Shown here: piece by piece, positions 1 to 8,516 of the stretch | Numbering within the stretch: position 1 is the stretch's first letter | How the letters are laid out: each line of letters begins with the position of its first letter | NCBI GenBank assembly: GCA_036491755.1 | Contig: DASXBJ010000102.1 | Coordinates: forward strand, 1 to 45,738 | Reading direction: 5' to 3' | DNA length: 45,738 nt | DNA from: DASXBJ01 sp036491755 | GTDB lineage: Bacteria > Chloroflexota > Dormibacteria > Dormibacterales > Dormibacteraceae | The notes under the pieces: generated by a model | Seen by the model: the letters and a program-made list of their open reading frames with translations, nothing else | Told to the model about the DNA's origin: nothing | Databases searched by the model: none | Position numbers and translations under genes: made by a program

Positions 1-2
1 AC

Positions 3-140
3 CACCATCACCGGCAGGTGCATGAGGGTGGCTGGCAGGTGGTCAGGGCTGGGCGGGAGTTTCGCTTCTTGCCGCCGGAGCGGGTGGCGATGCGGCGAAT
101 GAGACTGCCGCGCGGACCGGGGCTGCGATGGGCGGCGTAG
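3..140 (+). CDS. C-terminal end of an HNH endonuclease / DUF222-type protein (partial)
   Basis: One frame is open from the window edge to a TAG at 138-140. It translates to a His-rich start (HHHRQVHEGGWQVV) followed by REFRFLPPERV and ends in RWAA. The HHRxxHEGGW pattern is the last part of the HNH nuclease motif found at the C-terminus of DUF222/13E12-type proteins, where the tail usually carries a Pro-Pro stretch. Only about 45 residues are visible, so the DUF222 part is not seen. Many proteins of this family have unknown roles and are often linked to mobile DNA. The call rests on a short motif. Confidence 0.6.
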   Translation, partial: HHHRQVHEGGWQVVRAGREFRFLPPERVAMRRMRLPRGPGLRWAA

Positions 141-199
141 CGTCGGATCGGCTTCGCCTGCCCGTCATCCGTCGCCGTGCTCCCGTCCGCGGACGTACG

Positions 200-205
200 T
201 AGACT
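200..205 (+). promoter_or_regulatory. Possible -10 element for sodA
   Basis: The hexamer TAGACT fits a TAnnnT -10 box and would start transcription about 34 bases before the sodA ATG, leaving room for the ribosome binding site at 228-237. I see no good -35 box at the usual distance, so this is weak. Confidence 0.25.
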
Positions 206-227
206 GGTTCAGTCCTACAGAGAAATC

Positions 228-237
228 AGGAAGGGGG
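228..237 (+). promoter_or_regulatory. Ribosome binding site deciding the sodA start
   Basis: AGGAAGGGGG lies 8 bases before the ATG at 246. The open frame extends upstream to 177, but the site and the position where superoxide dismutase similarity begins both favour 246. Confidence 0.7.
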
Positions 238-245
238 TTCCCGCC

Positions 246-860
246 ATGCCACTTGAGCTGCCACCGCTGCCATACGCCTTCGATGCGCTTGAGCCACACA
301 TCGACGCCAAGACGATGGAGATCCATCACGACAAGCACCACGCGGCTTACGTGAACAACGCCAACGCGGCGCTGGAGAAGCACCCCGAGTGGGCGAAGAA
401 GACCGTGGAGGACATCCTCTGGGGGATCAACCAGGTACCTGAGGACATTCGCAACGTGGTTCGCAACAACGTCGGCGGTCACTCGAACCACTCCATCTTC
501 TGGACGATCATGGGTCCGGGTGGGGGTGGCAACCCCAACGGCCGGGTTGCGGATGCGATCAAGACCACCTTCGGCAGCTACGACGCATTCAAGGAGCAGC
601 TCTCCAAGGCGGCCGTCGGCCAGTTCGGGAGCGGATGGGCCTGGCTGGTGGCGGACAAGGGCGGGAAGCTCGCGATCAAGGGTTACCCCAACCAGGACAG
701 CCCGTACATGGACGAGCTCACTCCGATGATGGGCGTCGACGTCTGGGAGCACGCCTACTACCTCAAGTACCAGAACAAGCGCGCGGACTACGTGACCGCG
801 TGGTTCAACACCTTGAACTGGGACGCGATCAACGCCCGGTTCGGGTCGGTTTGGAGCTGA
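246..860 (+). CDS. sodA: Superoxide dismutase, Mn-type
   Basis: This is a 204-residue iron/manganese superoxide dismutase, which converts superoxide to oxygen and hydrogen peroxide in the cytoplasm. The four metal ligands are in place: H27 (in MEIHHDKHH), H82 (in GGHSNHSIFW), D165 and H169 (in DVWEHAYY). The Gly pair at 77-78 and the NQDSP sequence near residue 150 are features of the manganese rather than the iron group, although some members accept either metal. Length is normal. The start at 246 is chosen from the purine-rich binding site at 228-237. It is followed 36 bases later by secG and is probably its own transcription unit. Confidence 0.95.
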   Translation: MPLELPPLPYAFDALEPHIDAKTMEIHHDKHHAAYVNNANAALEKHPEWAKKTVEDILWGINQVPEDIRNVVRNNVGGHSNHSIFWTIMGPGGGGNPNGRVADAIKTTFGSYDAFKEQLSKAAVGQFGSGWAWLVADKGGKLAIKGYPNQDSPYMDELTPMMGVDVWEHAYYLKYQNKRADYVTAWFNTLNWDAINARFGSVWS

Positions 861-896
861 GTGGCGCCAGGCCACTAGCTAGAATCTCCCGGTCCC

Positions 897-1154
897 ATGG
901 CTAGAGTCCAGAACGCGCTCGTTATCGTCGAGGCCGTCCTCTCGGTCCTGTTGATCGCGAGCGTGCTCGTGCAGACGCCAAAGGCGTCGGGCCTGGGCGG
1001 CACGATCGGCGGTGGTGGGGACGGCCTCGGCGGCGGCTACCGAACCCGCCGGGGCCTCGAGCGTCAGATCTACTGGACGACCTGGGTGCTGGCCGCCGCC
1101 TTTCTTGTCTGCTCGATCGCTCTCACGTACATGCGAGCACATAACCTCGCGTAG
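897..1154 (+). CDS. secG: Preprotein translocase subunit SecG
   Basis: This 85-residue protein has the SecG layout: a membrane helix at about residues 5-26, a Gly-rich cytoplasmic loop (SGLGGTIGGG and GLGGGY), and a second helix at about 60-80. SecG is the small accessory subunit of the SecYEG channel and helps SecA-driven export. The TAGAAT hexamer at 880-885 could be its -10 box, giving a very short leader. The end of the gene overlaps the likely start of the following lipoprotein gene in another frame. Confidence 0.88.
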   Translation: MARVQNALVIVEAVLSVLLIASVLVQTPKASGLGGTIGGGGDGLGGGYRTRRGLERQIYWTTWVLAAAFLVCSIALTYMRAHNLA

Positions 1155-2754
1155 CGGCCTCTTCGCCGCCGCGTTTGCGGCGGCGCTGGCGCTGGTTGCC
1201 TGCCAACCCGTGGCCACCGTGCCGAAGCCGGCCCGTGGCGGCACGGCCGTGGAAGCGCTGGTCGGCTCGGCCGCCGTGCTCAACCCGCTCTTCGAAACCG
1301 ACGACAGCACGAGGGATGTCGACGGCGTCATTTACCAGGGCCTTGTCACCGTCGATTCGGAGCAGAATCCGGTCGGCCTTCTGGCCGCCGGTTGGGCAGT
1401 GTCTCCCGACCACCTGACCTACACAGTTGACGTCCGCGACGGGATCAAGTGGGCGGACGGGCAGCCATTCACCGCCGATGACGTGCTTTTCACGTACCAC
1501 GTGCTGCAGGACCAGGAGTATCAGCAGCCTGGCGCCGACTTCTGGCGCCAGGTCGGAATCGCTCCCGGCGGCCCGAGGCAGATCGTCTTCACCCTCAAGG
1601 CGCCCACCTCCTCGTTTCCGCTGGCGCTGCGGATCGGGATCATCCCCAAGCACATCTTCGAGGGCATGGCGCCCGCCCAGATCGCCGACAGCCCATACAG
1701 CGGCGTCCGCGCGTTTGGCACCGGCCCGTTCAAGGTGGCGGCGATCAACAAGCTCGCCATCACGCTCGACCGCAACACATATGCCAACCCGCAGCCATAT
1801 CTCGATCATCTCGTCCTGCGCACCTACCCGGCGACCGATCCCCAGATGGCGATTCGCGCCGTCCTTTCCGGGGCCGCCGACCTGGTCGGCGGGTTGGAGC
1901 CCCAGGAGGTCGCTGCGCTGCAGGGCCGGACAGACCTGACCGTGCTCGATTCGCGCATGTTCACGAACTCCTTCGTGGCCATGAACGCCGAAGGCGACGG
2001 CAAGACGTTCTTCGCCGACGCCAAGGTCCGCCAGGCTCTGGTCCAGGCAGTGGACCGCCAGAGCATCATCGACCAGGTGCTGTCCGGCAAGGCCGACGCC
2101 GATCCGACGCCCATCCCGACGGCGGATTGGGCCTATTCGGTGGCGGCCGCCAACCTTCATCCATACGACCAGCTCGCAGCCGCCAAGGCGCTGGACGCGG
2201 CGGGCTGGACTTCGCAGCCCGGAGCCAAGCTGCGGTCGAAGAACGGCGCCGACTTCAAGGTCGGCCTTGTGGTGGCTGACTCCTATCCCAACCGGCAGAT
2301 CGCCGATGCGCTCGCCCAGCAGCTCCTGCAGATCGGTGTGGAGGTCGACGTCAAGGCGGTGCCGGCGTCGCAGCTGGTCCAGAACTACCTGATCGGGCAC
2401 AAGTATCAGATGGCGCTGGTCGCGTTCGACGTCGGCTCGGATCCAGACCAGTACTCGCTGTGGCACTCGGGCGCCGACTCGGGCGCCTTGAACTTTGCCT
2501 ACTCGCGCGGCTGGGGTCTGATCGACAAGGACCTGGAGGACGGGCGGGCCGCCCTCGACCCCGCGTCGCGCCTGGCTTCGTACATCGACTTTCAAACCCT
2601 GATCGCCGACGCTGCGCCGGCCATCTTCCTTTACTCCGGTCGCTACGACTACGGGGTGTCCCAGCGTGTGCACGGGGTCCGGATCGACAAGGTCATCGAA
2701 CCGGCAGATCGGTTCCAGCACGTCACGGAGTGGTACGTGGCGACCAGCGGTTAG
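1105..2754 (+). CDS. ABC transporter solute-binding lipoprotein, family 5 (peptide type)
   Basis: This is an extracellular solute-binding protein of the OppA/DppA family, which captures oligopeptides or similar solutes for an ABC importer. A hydrophobic stretch (LFAAAFAAALALVA) ends at a lipobox LVAC, with the Cys codon at 1201, so the mature protein is a lipid-anchored protein of about 517 residues. Family motifs include DGIKWADGQPFTADDV and GTGPFKVAAINK. The start is uncertain. No ATG lies in frame near the signal peptide; TTG at 1105 inside secG is the closest plausible codon, with no clear binding site, and ATA at 1141 also lies in frame. No permease or ATPase genes are adjacent, so the substrate is unknown. 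Confidence 0.85.
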   Translation: MSARSLSRTCEHITSRSGLFAAAFAAALALVACQPVATVPKPARGGTAVEALVGSAAVLNPLFETDDSTRDVDGVIYQGLVTVDSEQNPVGLLAAGWAVSPDHLTYTVDVRDGIKWADGQPFTADDVLFTYHVLQDQEYQQPGADFWRQVGIAPGGPRQIVFTLKAPTSSFPLALRIGIIPKHIFEGMAPAQIADSPYSGVRAFGTGPFKVAAINKLAITLDRNTYANPQPYLDHLVLRTYPATDPQMAIRAVLSGAADLVGGLEPQEVAALQGRTDLTVLDSRMFTNSFVAMNAEGDGKTFFADAKVRQALVQAVDRQSIIDQVLSGKADADPTPIPTADWAYSVAAANLHPYDQLAAAKALDAAGWTSQPGAKLRSKNGADFKVGLVVADSYPNRQIADALAQQLLQIGVEVDVKAVPASQLVQNYLIGHKYQMALVAFDVGSDPDQYSLWHSGADSGALNFAYSRGWGLIDKDLEDGRAALDPASRLASYIDFQTLIADAAPAIFLYSGRYDYGVSQRVHGVRIDKVIEPADRFQHVTEWYVATSG

Positions 2755-2764
2755 CCTTTGCGGA

Positions 2765-3529
2765 GTGGACCTCGGGCTCAAGGACCGGCGAGCGCTCGTG
2801 ACCGCGGCGAGCAAGGGTCTAGGACGCGCCTGCGCCGAGGCCATCGGCGCCGAGGGGGCTCGCGTCTACATCTCGTCTCGCGACTCGAGCTCGATCGAGG
2901 CGACCGCACGCGCCATGCATGCGGCTGGATGGTCCTCGGCCGACGTCTCGGTCGCGGGTCAGCCCGAGGCGCTGGTCGAAGCCGCCGCCAAGTCGCTCGG
3001 CGGCCTTGACGTGCTCGTCGCCAACGCAGGCGGCCCGCCGCCCGGGACGTTCCAGACGACAGACGTGGATGCCTGGGACGCCGCTTTCCAGCTGACGCTC
3101 ATGAGCGCTGTGCGCCTGGTGAGGGCGGCATTGCCGCATCTCAAGCGGTCGGACCAGGCCCGTGTCGTCTTCATCACCTCGGTTACCGTCCGTCAGCCAA
3201 TCCCCAACCTCGTCCTGTCCAACTCGCTTCGGGCCGCCGTGACCGGGCTCGCCAAAAGCCTCGCCCGCGAGCTGGCCGGAGATCGCATCACCTTCAACTG
3301 TCTGGCCCCGGACGCGATCCTGACCGACCGGATCCGCCACCTTGCCTCGGCAGCTGGCGGCGACGTCGACGCGGAGATCAAGAAGCGCGCCGAGGCGGCG
3401 CCGATGAGGAGGTATGGGGAGCCGGCCGAGTTCGCCGCCGCATGCGCGTTCCTGTGCTCGCGACAGGCCGCCTTCATCACGGGCCAGACACTTGGCGTCG
3501 ATGGCGGCTCGCTGCTGGGCGTGCACTGA
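2765..3529 (+). CDS. SDR-family protein lacking the catalytic Tyr and Lys
   Basis: This 254-residue protein has the classical short-chain dehydrogenase fold: a TAASKGLG nucleotide loop, NAGG, an active-site Ser at S139 (VVFITSV) and a C-terminal ITGQTLGVDGG. Family members usually reduce or oxidise carbonyls with NAD(P). Here the YxxxK pair, expected 13 residues after the Ser, reads S152-N-S-L-R156, so the catalytic Tyr and Lys are Ser and Arg. I recall related SDR proteins with a similar replacement, so this may mark a subfamily rather than decay. The GTG start at 2765 puts the N-terminus just before the first strand. It lies 10 bases after the solute-binding lipoprotein gene. The substrate is unknown. 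Confidence 0.8.
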   Translation: MDLGLKDRRALVTAASKGLGRACAEAIGAEGARVYISSRDSSSIEATARAMHAAGWSSADVSVAGQPEALVEAAAKSLGGLDVLVANAGGPPPGTFQTTDVDAWDAAFQLTLMSAVRLVRAALPHLKRSDQARVVFITSVTVRQPIPNLVLSNSLRAAVTGLAKSLARELAGDRITFNCLAPDAILTDRIRHLASAAGGDVDAEIKKRAEAAPMRRYGEPAEFAAACAFLCSRQAAFITGQTLGVDGGSLLGVH

Positions 3530-3545
3530 CGTGCGCGCCAGCCTC

Positions 3546-3551
3546 TAGCAT
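3546..3551 (+). promoter_or_regulatory. Candidate -10 box of a leaderless aminotransferase transcript
   Basis: TAGCAT ends exactly six bases before the GTG at 3558, so transcription would begin at the start codon itself. There is no Shine-Dalgarno sequence for this gene. The -35 region shows no consensus. Confidence 0.35.
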
Positions 3552-3557
3552 CGTCAG

Positions 3558-4742
3558 GTGACCTCAATCCGCTTCGCCGAGCGCATGAACCGCCTCGGCA
3601 CCGAAGGCGCGTTCGAGGTGCTGGCGAAAGCCAGGCGGCTGGAGGCGGACGGCAAGCACATCGTGCACCTCGAGATCGGCGAGCCGGACTTCGCGACCCC
3701 CGACAACATCGTCGAGGCGGGCATCTCCGCGATGCAGAACGGTTACACCCACTACACGCCGGCCAGCGGCATCTTCGAGGCACGCGAGGCGGTGGCCGGG
3801 TTCGTGGCCAGGATGCTGAAAACCGATGTCGATCCCACCGAGGTCGTGCTCGTACCCGGCTCCAAGAACGTATTGCTGTTCACCCTCCTGGCCTGCATCG
3901 AGCCCGGCGACGAGGTGATCCTTCCCGACCCTGGATACCCGGCGTATGCATCGCAGGTGAACTTCATCGGCGGCGTGCCGAAAACCGTGACCTTGCGCGA
4001 GGAGTCCGGATTCCGGATGGACCTCGATGAGCTGGCGGCTCTGGTCACCCCGAAGACGCGGATGCTGATCATCAACACGCCTCAAAACCCAACTGGCGGC
4101 GTGCTCACAGCCGAGGACGTGGACTTCGTCTGCGACCTGGCGACCAAGCACGACCTGCTGGTGGTCTCAGATGAGATCTACAGCCAGCTCGTGTACGGCT
4201 TTCATCACGTGTCGCCGCTCTCGCATCCTGGCATGCGCGAGCGGACGATCCTGATGGACGGACTGTCGAAGTCGTATGCGATGACCGGGTGGCGTCTCGG
4301 CTACGCCGTGGCGCCCAAGGCCCTGGCGGCGAAGCTCGACCAGCTCATGATCAACTCGTCCTCCTGCGCGGCAGGCTTCACCCAGATGGCCGCAATCGAA
4401 GCGCTCAGCGCTCCCGAGTCGGAGCACGCGGTGTCGCGGATGGTCAAGGTCTTCGAGCACCGTCGAAACCTGATCGTCGACGGCCTCAACAAGATCCCGG
4501 GGATGCGCTGCGCCAGGCCGCAGGGGGCGTTCTACGCCTTTCCCAACATCGAGGGCACGGGCTTTGGCGAGCGGGAGCTGGCCGACCGGCTGCTGACCGA
4601 GGCCGGCGTGGCGGTCCTGCCTGGAACCTCGTTCGGCCACGCGGGCGCCGGATTCATCCGGCTCGCGTACACCCAGTCTGAGGACGAGCTGAAGCGCGGG
4701 CTCGACCGCATCGCGGAGTTCATCAGCGCGAATCCCCGCTGA
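3558..4742 (+). CDS. Pyridoxal-phosphate aminotransferase, class I/II (aspartate/alanine type)
   Basis: This 394-residue fold-type I aminotransferase moves an amino group between an amino acid and a 2-oxo acid. The PLP lysine is K238 in GLSKSYAMTGWRLGY. N177 lies in QNPTG, D205 is in VVSDEIY, and the substrate-carboxylate Arg is probably the one in GFIRLAY near the C-terminus. The length and GEPDFATP near the N-terminus fit the AspC/AlaT-like branch. Which amino acid it uses cannot be told from sequence. It starts with GTG directly behind a -10-like hexamer and is followed 39 bases later by the formate dehydrogenase operon. Confidence 0.88.
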   Translation: MTSIRFAERMNRLGTEGAFEVLAKARRLEADGKHIVHLEIGEPDFATPDNIVEAGISAMQNGYTHYTPASGIFEAREAVAGFVARMLKTDVDPTEVVLVPGSKNVLLFTLLACIEPGDEVILPDPGYPAYASQVNFIGGVPKTVTLREESGFRMDLDELAALVTPKTRMLIINTPQNPTGGVLTAEDVDFVCDLATKHDLLVVSDEIYSQLVYGFHHVSPLSHPGMRERTILMDGLSKSYAMTGWRLGYAVAPKALAAKLDQLMINSSSCAAGFTQMAAIEALSAPESEHAVSRMVKVFEHRRNLIVDGLNKIPGMRCARPQGAFYAFPNIEGTGFGERELADRLLTEAGVAVLPGTSFGHAGAGFIRLAYTQSEDELKRGLDRIAEFISANPR

Positions 4743-4781
4743 GATCGCAGCCCGGCGGTCGAGGAGAATATTGTTCTGCTG

Positions 4782-6689
4782 ATGGGTGACGGGCTTCTCC
4801 GTCTGACCGAGCCGCTGGTCAGAGAGGGCGGGCGGCTCCGTCCGGCTTCCTGGGAAGAGGCGCTCACGCTCGCCGCGGCCGGATTCGATGCGGCGCGCCG
4901 GCGCGGCCCGAATGCATTCGGGATGTTCAGCTGCTCCAAGACCACCAACGAGATGAACTTCATCGCGCAGAAATTCGCGCGCGTGGTCATGCACAGCAAC
5001 AACATCGACAGCTGCAATCGGACTTGACACGCGCCCAGCGTCGCCGGTCTGGCGACGGTGTTCGGAGCCGGCGGAGGAACGTCGTCCTATCGCGAGGTTG
5101 AGGAGACCGACTTCGTGATCCTCTGGGGCTCGAACGCACGTGAGACGCACCCGATCTTCTTTCACCACCTCTTGCGCGGAGTGCGCAATGGCGCCCGCCT
5201 GGTCGCGGTCGATCCACGCCGCACAGGTTCGGCCGAGTGGGCCGACGTGTGGCTCGGCATCGACGTGGGCAGCGACATCGCGCTTGCCAATGCGATGGCG
5301 CGCGTGATCATCCACGAAGGTCTCGCCAACCGCGAGTTCATCCTGCGCGCGACGTCGGGCTACGACGACTACGTGAAGTGCGTGGAGCCGTACACGCTCG
5401 AGCTTGCCGAGGCCGAGACGGGCGTGCCCGCGTCGGCGATTCGCGACGTGGCTGTTGCCTATGCGCGCGCCGACCGCGGCATGATCTGCTGGACGCTCGG
5501 GATCACGGAGCACCACAACGCGACCGACAACGTGCTCGCCTTGATCAACCTCGCCCTGCTCACCGGCAAGGTCGGCCGCTACGGCTGCGGGCTGAACCCG
5601 CTGCGCGGGCAGAACAATGTCCAGGGCGGCGGAGATATGGGCGCCATACCCGCGAGGCTGCCCGGTTTCCAGGACCTGGAGGACTCCAACATCCACGCCA
5701 GGTTCTCGCGGGCGTGGGGTGGGGCGCAGTTCCCCGCCCAGAAGGGATACCACCTTTCCGAGATGTTCGAGGCCATGGAGCACGGGGAGTTGACGGCCGC
5801 CTATATCGTCGGCGAGAACCCCGCTCGCAGCGAGGCGGACCAGACCCGGGCGGTGCGGCTTCTGACCGGGCTCGAGCACCTGGTGGTCCAGGACATCTTC
5901 CTTACCCAGACCGCCGAGCTTGCGCACGTCGTTCTGCCCGCCGCAGCTGGATGGGCGGAATCGGAAGGCACCGTGACCAACAGCGAGCGGCGTGTGCAGC
6001 GAGTGCGCCGCGCGCTCGAGCCGCCGGCCGGCTCACGCGATGACATCGAGATCATCTCGGAGCTGGCTCGCCGGCTCGGGTGCGATTGGGGCCGGCCGAC
6101 GGCGGAGCAGGTGTGGGACGAATGCCGCAGCCTCTCGCCGATGCACGCCGGGATGACCTACGCGCGCCTGGACGAGCTGGGCGGAATCCAGTGGCCGTGC
6201 CCCGACGAGTCTCACCCCGGGACGCTGTTCCTTCACGCCAGACTCTGGCAGGACCCGGTCGATGGTCCGCGTGCCGGATTTCATGTGGTCGAGCACGATC
6301 CTCCCGTCGATCGCCTGACCGACGAGTTTCCCATCCGCCTGACCACGGGCCGGCGGCTCGATTCTTACAACACCGGCGTGCAGTCCGGCGAGTACTCGTC
6401 GCCGCTTCGAACGCGGGAGGCGCTGCTGATATCGCCGGCCGACGGCGAGCGGTATGGCGTCGCCGACGGCGAGCGCGTGCGCGCATCCTCGCGCCGCGGC
6501 TCGGTCGAGGTGCCTGTGCGATTCGAGGCGAGCTTGCGGCCCGGCCTCGCGTTCATGACCCTGCACTTCCCCGACCAGGTGGCCACCAACATCCTCACCA
6601 TTGACGCGACCGACCCCAAATCCGGCACCGCCGAGTTCAAGGCGAGCGCGATCCGGATCGAGAAGCTCGCGCGGGCCCGCGTCAGCTAG
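4782..6689 (+). CDS. fdhA: Formate dehydrogenase catalytic subunit with selenocysteine at an in-frame TGA; lacks its N-terminal Fe-S domain
   Basis: Read through the TGA at 5025-5027, this is a 635-residue molybdopterin (Mo or W) formate dehydrogenase subunit that oxidises formate to CO2 or runs the reverse. The TGA is codon 82 in the context IDSCNRT-U-HAPSVAGL, exactly where formate dehydrogenases carry Sec or Cys followed by the catalytic His. The reading frame is unbroken on both sides, and a SECIS hairpin follows. Later parts include ILWGSNARETHP, the RGQNNVQGGGDMG segment and a C-terminal molydopterin-dinucleotide-binding domain (TGRRLDSYNTG). The [4Fe-4S] domain that normally opens the protein is absent: it begins at RLTEPL, just after that domain would end. 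The missing part is encoded at 8509-9378. The start ATG follows a TATTGT hexamer with seven bases between. The selenium machinery is not in this window. Confidence 0.9.
5025..5057 (+). promoter_or_regulatory. Selenocysteine codon and SECIS hairpin
   Basis: The UGA at 5025-5027 is followed by a perfect seven-base-pair stem, CGTCGCC (5039-5045) with GGCGACG (5051-5057), closing a GGTCT loop (5046-5050). In E. coli fdhF the SelB-bound hairpin also presents GGUCU, and its loop begins 21 bases after the U of UGA. Here the spacing is also 21. This is the expected signal for decoding UGA as selenocysteine rather than stop. Confidence 0.9.
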
Positions 6690-8516
6690 GTGGACATCCG
6701 GACCACCGGAGGCCCGGCGACCGCCGACGAGGTGGCGGCCGTCGACAGCGTGCTCGGTGAGCCGGATTCGCTGTGGGAAGGGGGAGAGCGGACGCCGGCC
6801 GACGATCACGTCGCCTACGGCGGACGCTCGACGCGGACACGGCGCCACCTGCTTCTGCCGGTCCTTCATGCGATCCAGGACCGCGCCGGCTGGGTGAGCC
6901 GCGGGGCTCTAGAATATGCGTGCCGGCGTCTGACGATCCCGCCGGCGGAGGCCTACGGGGTCGTGAGCTTCTACAGCCGCTTTGCCCTGCAGGAACGAGC
7001 ACCGCTGGCACTGCACGTGTGCGATGACATCGCGTGCAAGTGCGCAGGGGCCGACGAGCTGTGTGCAGCCCTCGAGCAGGGCTTTGGGCCGGCCGGCAAG
7101 GACTGGCACCGCAGCCCTTGCCTCGGCCTGTGCGAGCGCGCTCCGGCCGCCCTGGTCGAGCGATCTGGACCGGACCACGCCGAGCTGCAGGTCGCGCCCA
7201 TCGACATCGATGTCGCATCGAATGTTTTGCGGGGGGGAGATTGGCCCGGTACGACCGCCAGACATCTGCCCGCCCAAGGATCTCGCAAACTCCTCCGGCG
7301 CGTCGGGGCGGTCGACCCGGACAGCATCGACAGCTATCGCAGTCACGGCGGCTACGCCGCGCTGCGGCGGGCTCTCGAAATCGGCTCCGAAGGCGTCATC
7401 CGCGAGCTGACCGAGGCTCGGCTGCTTGGTCGCGGCGGGGCGGCCTTTCCCGCGGGGCGGAAATGGGACTCGGTGGCCAGGGCGGCTGTGCGACCTCACT
7501 ACCTCGTCTGCAACGCAGACGAGTCGGAGCCCGGCACCTTCAAGGATCGCGTCCTGATGGAGAACGATCCGTTCGCCGTGGTCGAGGCGATGACGGTCGC
7601 CGGGACGGCGACCGGATGCGAACGCGGCTACCTGTACGTGAGGGCGGAGTACCCTCTGGCGCGGCGGCGCATCGAGAGCGCGGTCGTGCAGGCGCGGCGC
7701 CAGGGATTCCTCGGCGCCGACATCGAGGGCAGGGGCGTCTCCTTCGACATCGAGGTCCGGCGTGGCGCGGGCGCCTACATCTGCGGCGAGGAGACCGCCC
7801 TGTTCAACTCCATCGAAGGCAAGCGCGGCGAGCCACGCAACAAGCCGCCGTTTCCAGTCCAGGCCGGGCTCTTCGGCAAGCCCACGCTCGTGAACAATGT
7901 GGAGACGCTGGTCAACGTCCTCGACATCGTCCTGGAGGGAGGCGCGGCATTCGCCGCCACGGGGACGGCTGATTCCACCGGCACGCGTCTCTTCTGCCTT
8001 TCAGGGCATGTTCGCGAGCCGGGTCTGTACGAGGTGCCGATGGGCACGCCCCTGCGGGCGCTGCTCGAGCTGGCCGGAGGCCTGAGGCCAGGGCGCGCGC
8101 TGCGGGCGGTGCTGCTGGGTGGCGCCGCCGGATCGTTCGTCACCGAAGCGCAGCTGGACATGCCCCTGAGTTTCGAAGGCACCCGAGCCGCGGGCGCCAC
8201 CCTCGGGTCTGGGCCGGTGATCGTCCTCGACGACACGGCTGACCTCAAGGCGATCCTGCTTCGCATCGCGCGATTCTTTCGTGACGAATCGTGCGGGCAG
8301 TGCGTGCCCTGCCGGGTGGGCACCGTGCGGCAGGAGGAGGTCTTGCAGCGCTTGCTGAAGAATGGCGGCGCGGAGTCGGGCCAGTCCGATATCGCGCTCC
8401 TCAGCGACATCGCGCAGGCGATGCGCGACGCTTCCATCTGCGGGCTGGGGCAGACTGCGGCGAACGCGATCTCATCCGCGCTGATCCCGCTGAAGGTTGT
8501 GCACCAGAATGGCTGA
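6690..8516 (+). CDS. fdhB: Formate dehydrogenase diaphorase subunit, NuoE-NuoF fusion
   Basis: This 608-residue protein joins two complex I-type modules. Residues about 50-180 are NuoE-like, with [2Fe-2S] ligands C111, C116, C144 and C148. Residues about 200-600 are NuoF-like, with the NADH/FMN sequence GRGGAAFPAGRKW (248-260), the FMN region CNADESEPGTFKDR, GAGAYICGEETAL, and a [4Fe-4S] set C535, C538, C541 and C584. It should pass electrons between formate dehydrogenase and NAD(H) through FMN, in the cytoplasm. The GTG start touches the stop of fdhA, and its 3' end overlaps the next gene by eight bases, so the three genes form one operon. Confidence 0.92.
   Translation: MDIRTTGGPATADEVAAVDSVLGEPDSLWEGGERTPADDHVAYGGRSTRTRRHLLLPVLHAIQDRAGWVSRGALEYACRRLTIPPAEAYGVVSFYSRFALQERAPLALHVCDDIACKCAGADELCAALEQGFGPAGKDWHRSPCLGLCERAPAALVERSGPDHAELQVAPIDIDVASNVLRGGDWPGTTARHLPAQGSRKLLRRVGAVDPDSIDSYRSHGGYAALRRALEIGSEGVIRELTEARLLGRGGAAFPAGRKWDSVARAAVRPHYLVCNADESEPGTFKDRVLMENDPFAVVEAMTVAGTATGCERGYLYVRAEYPLARRRIESAVVQARRQGFLGADIEGRGVSFDIEVRRGAGAYICGEETALFNSIEGKRGEPRNKPPFPVQAGLFGKPTLVNNVETLVNVLDIVLEGGAAFAATGTADSTGTRLFCLSGHVREPGLYEVPMGTPLRALLELAGGLRPGRALRAVLLGGAAGSFVTEAQLDMPLSFEGTRAAGATLGSGPVIVLDDTADLKAILLRIARFFRDESCGQCVPCRVGTVRQEEVLQRLLKNGGAESGQSDIALLSDIAQAMRDASICGLGQTAANAISSALIPLKVVHQNG

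Noticed and set aside
861..875. Hairpin after sodA as a terminator
   Set aside because: The stem is only five base pairs (GTGGC/GCCAC) and no T-run follows.
4782..5027. Reading the fdhA start as a short gene or pseudogene ended by TGA
   Set aside because: The frame continues without shift, the codon is at the Sec position of the family, and a SECIS hairpin follows at the correct distance.
4167..5927. Very long open frame on the minus strand opposite the aminotransferase and fdhA
   Set aside because: It lies over two well-supported plus-strand genes; its translation is Arg/His/Gly-rich with no motif, as expected from GC-rich third positions.
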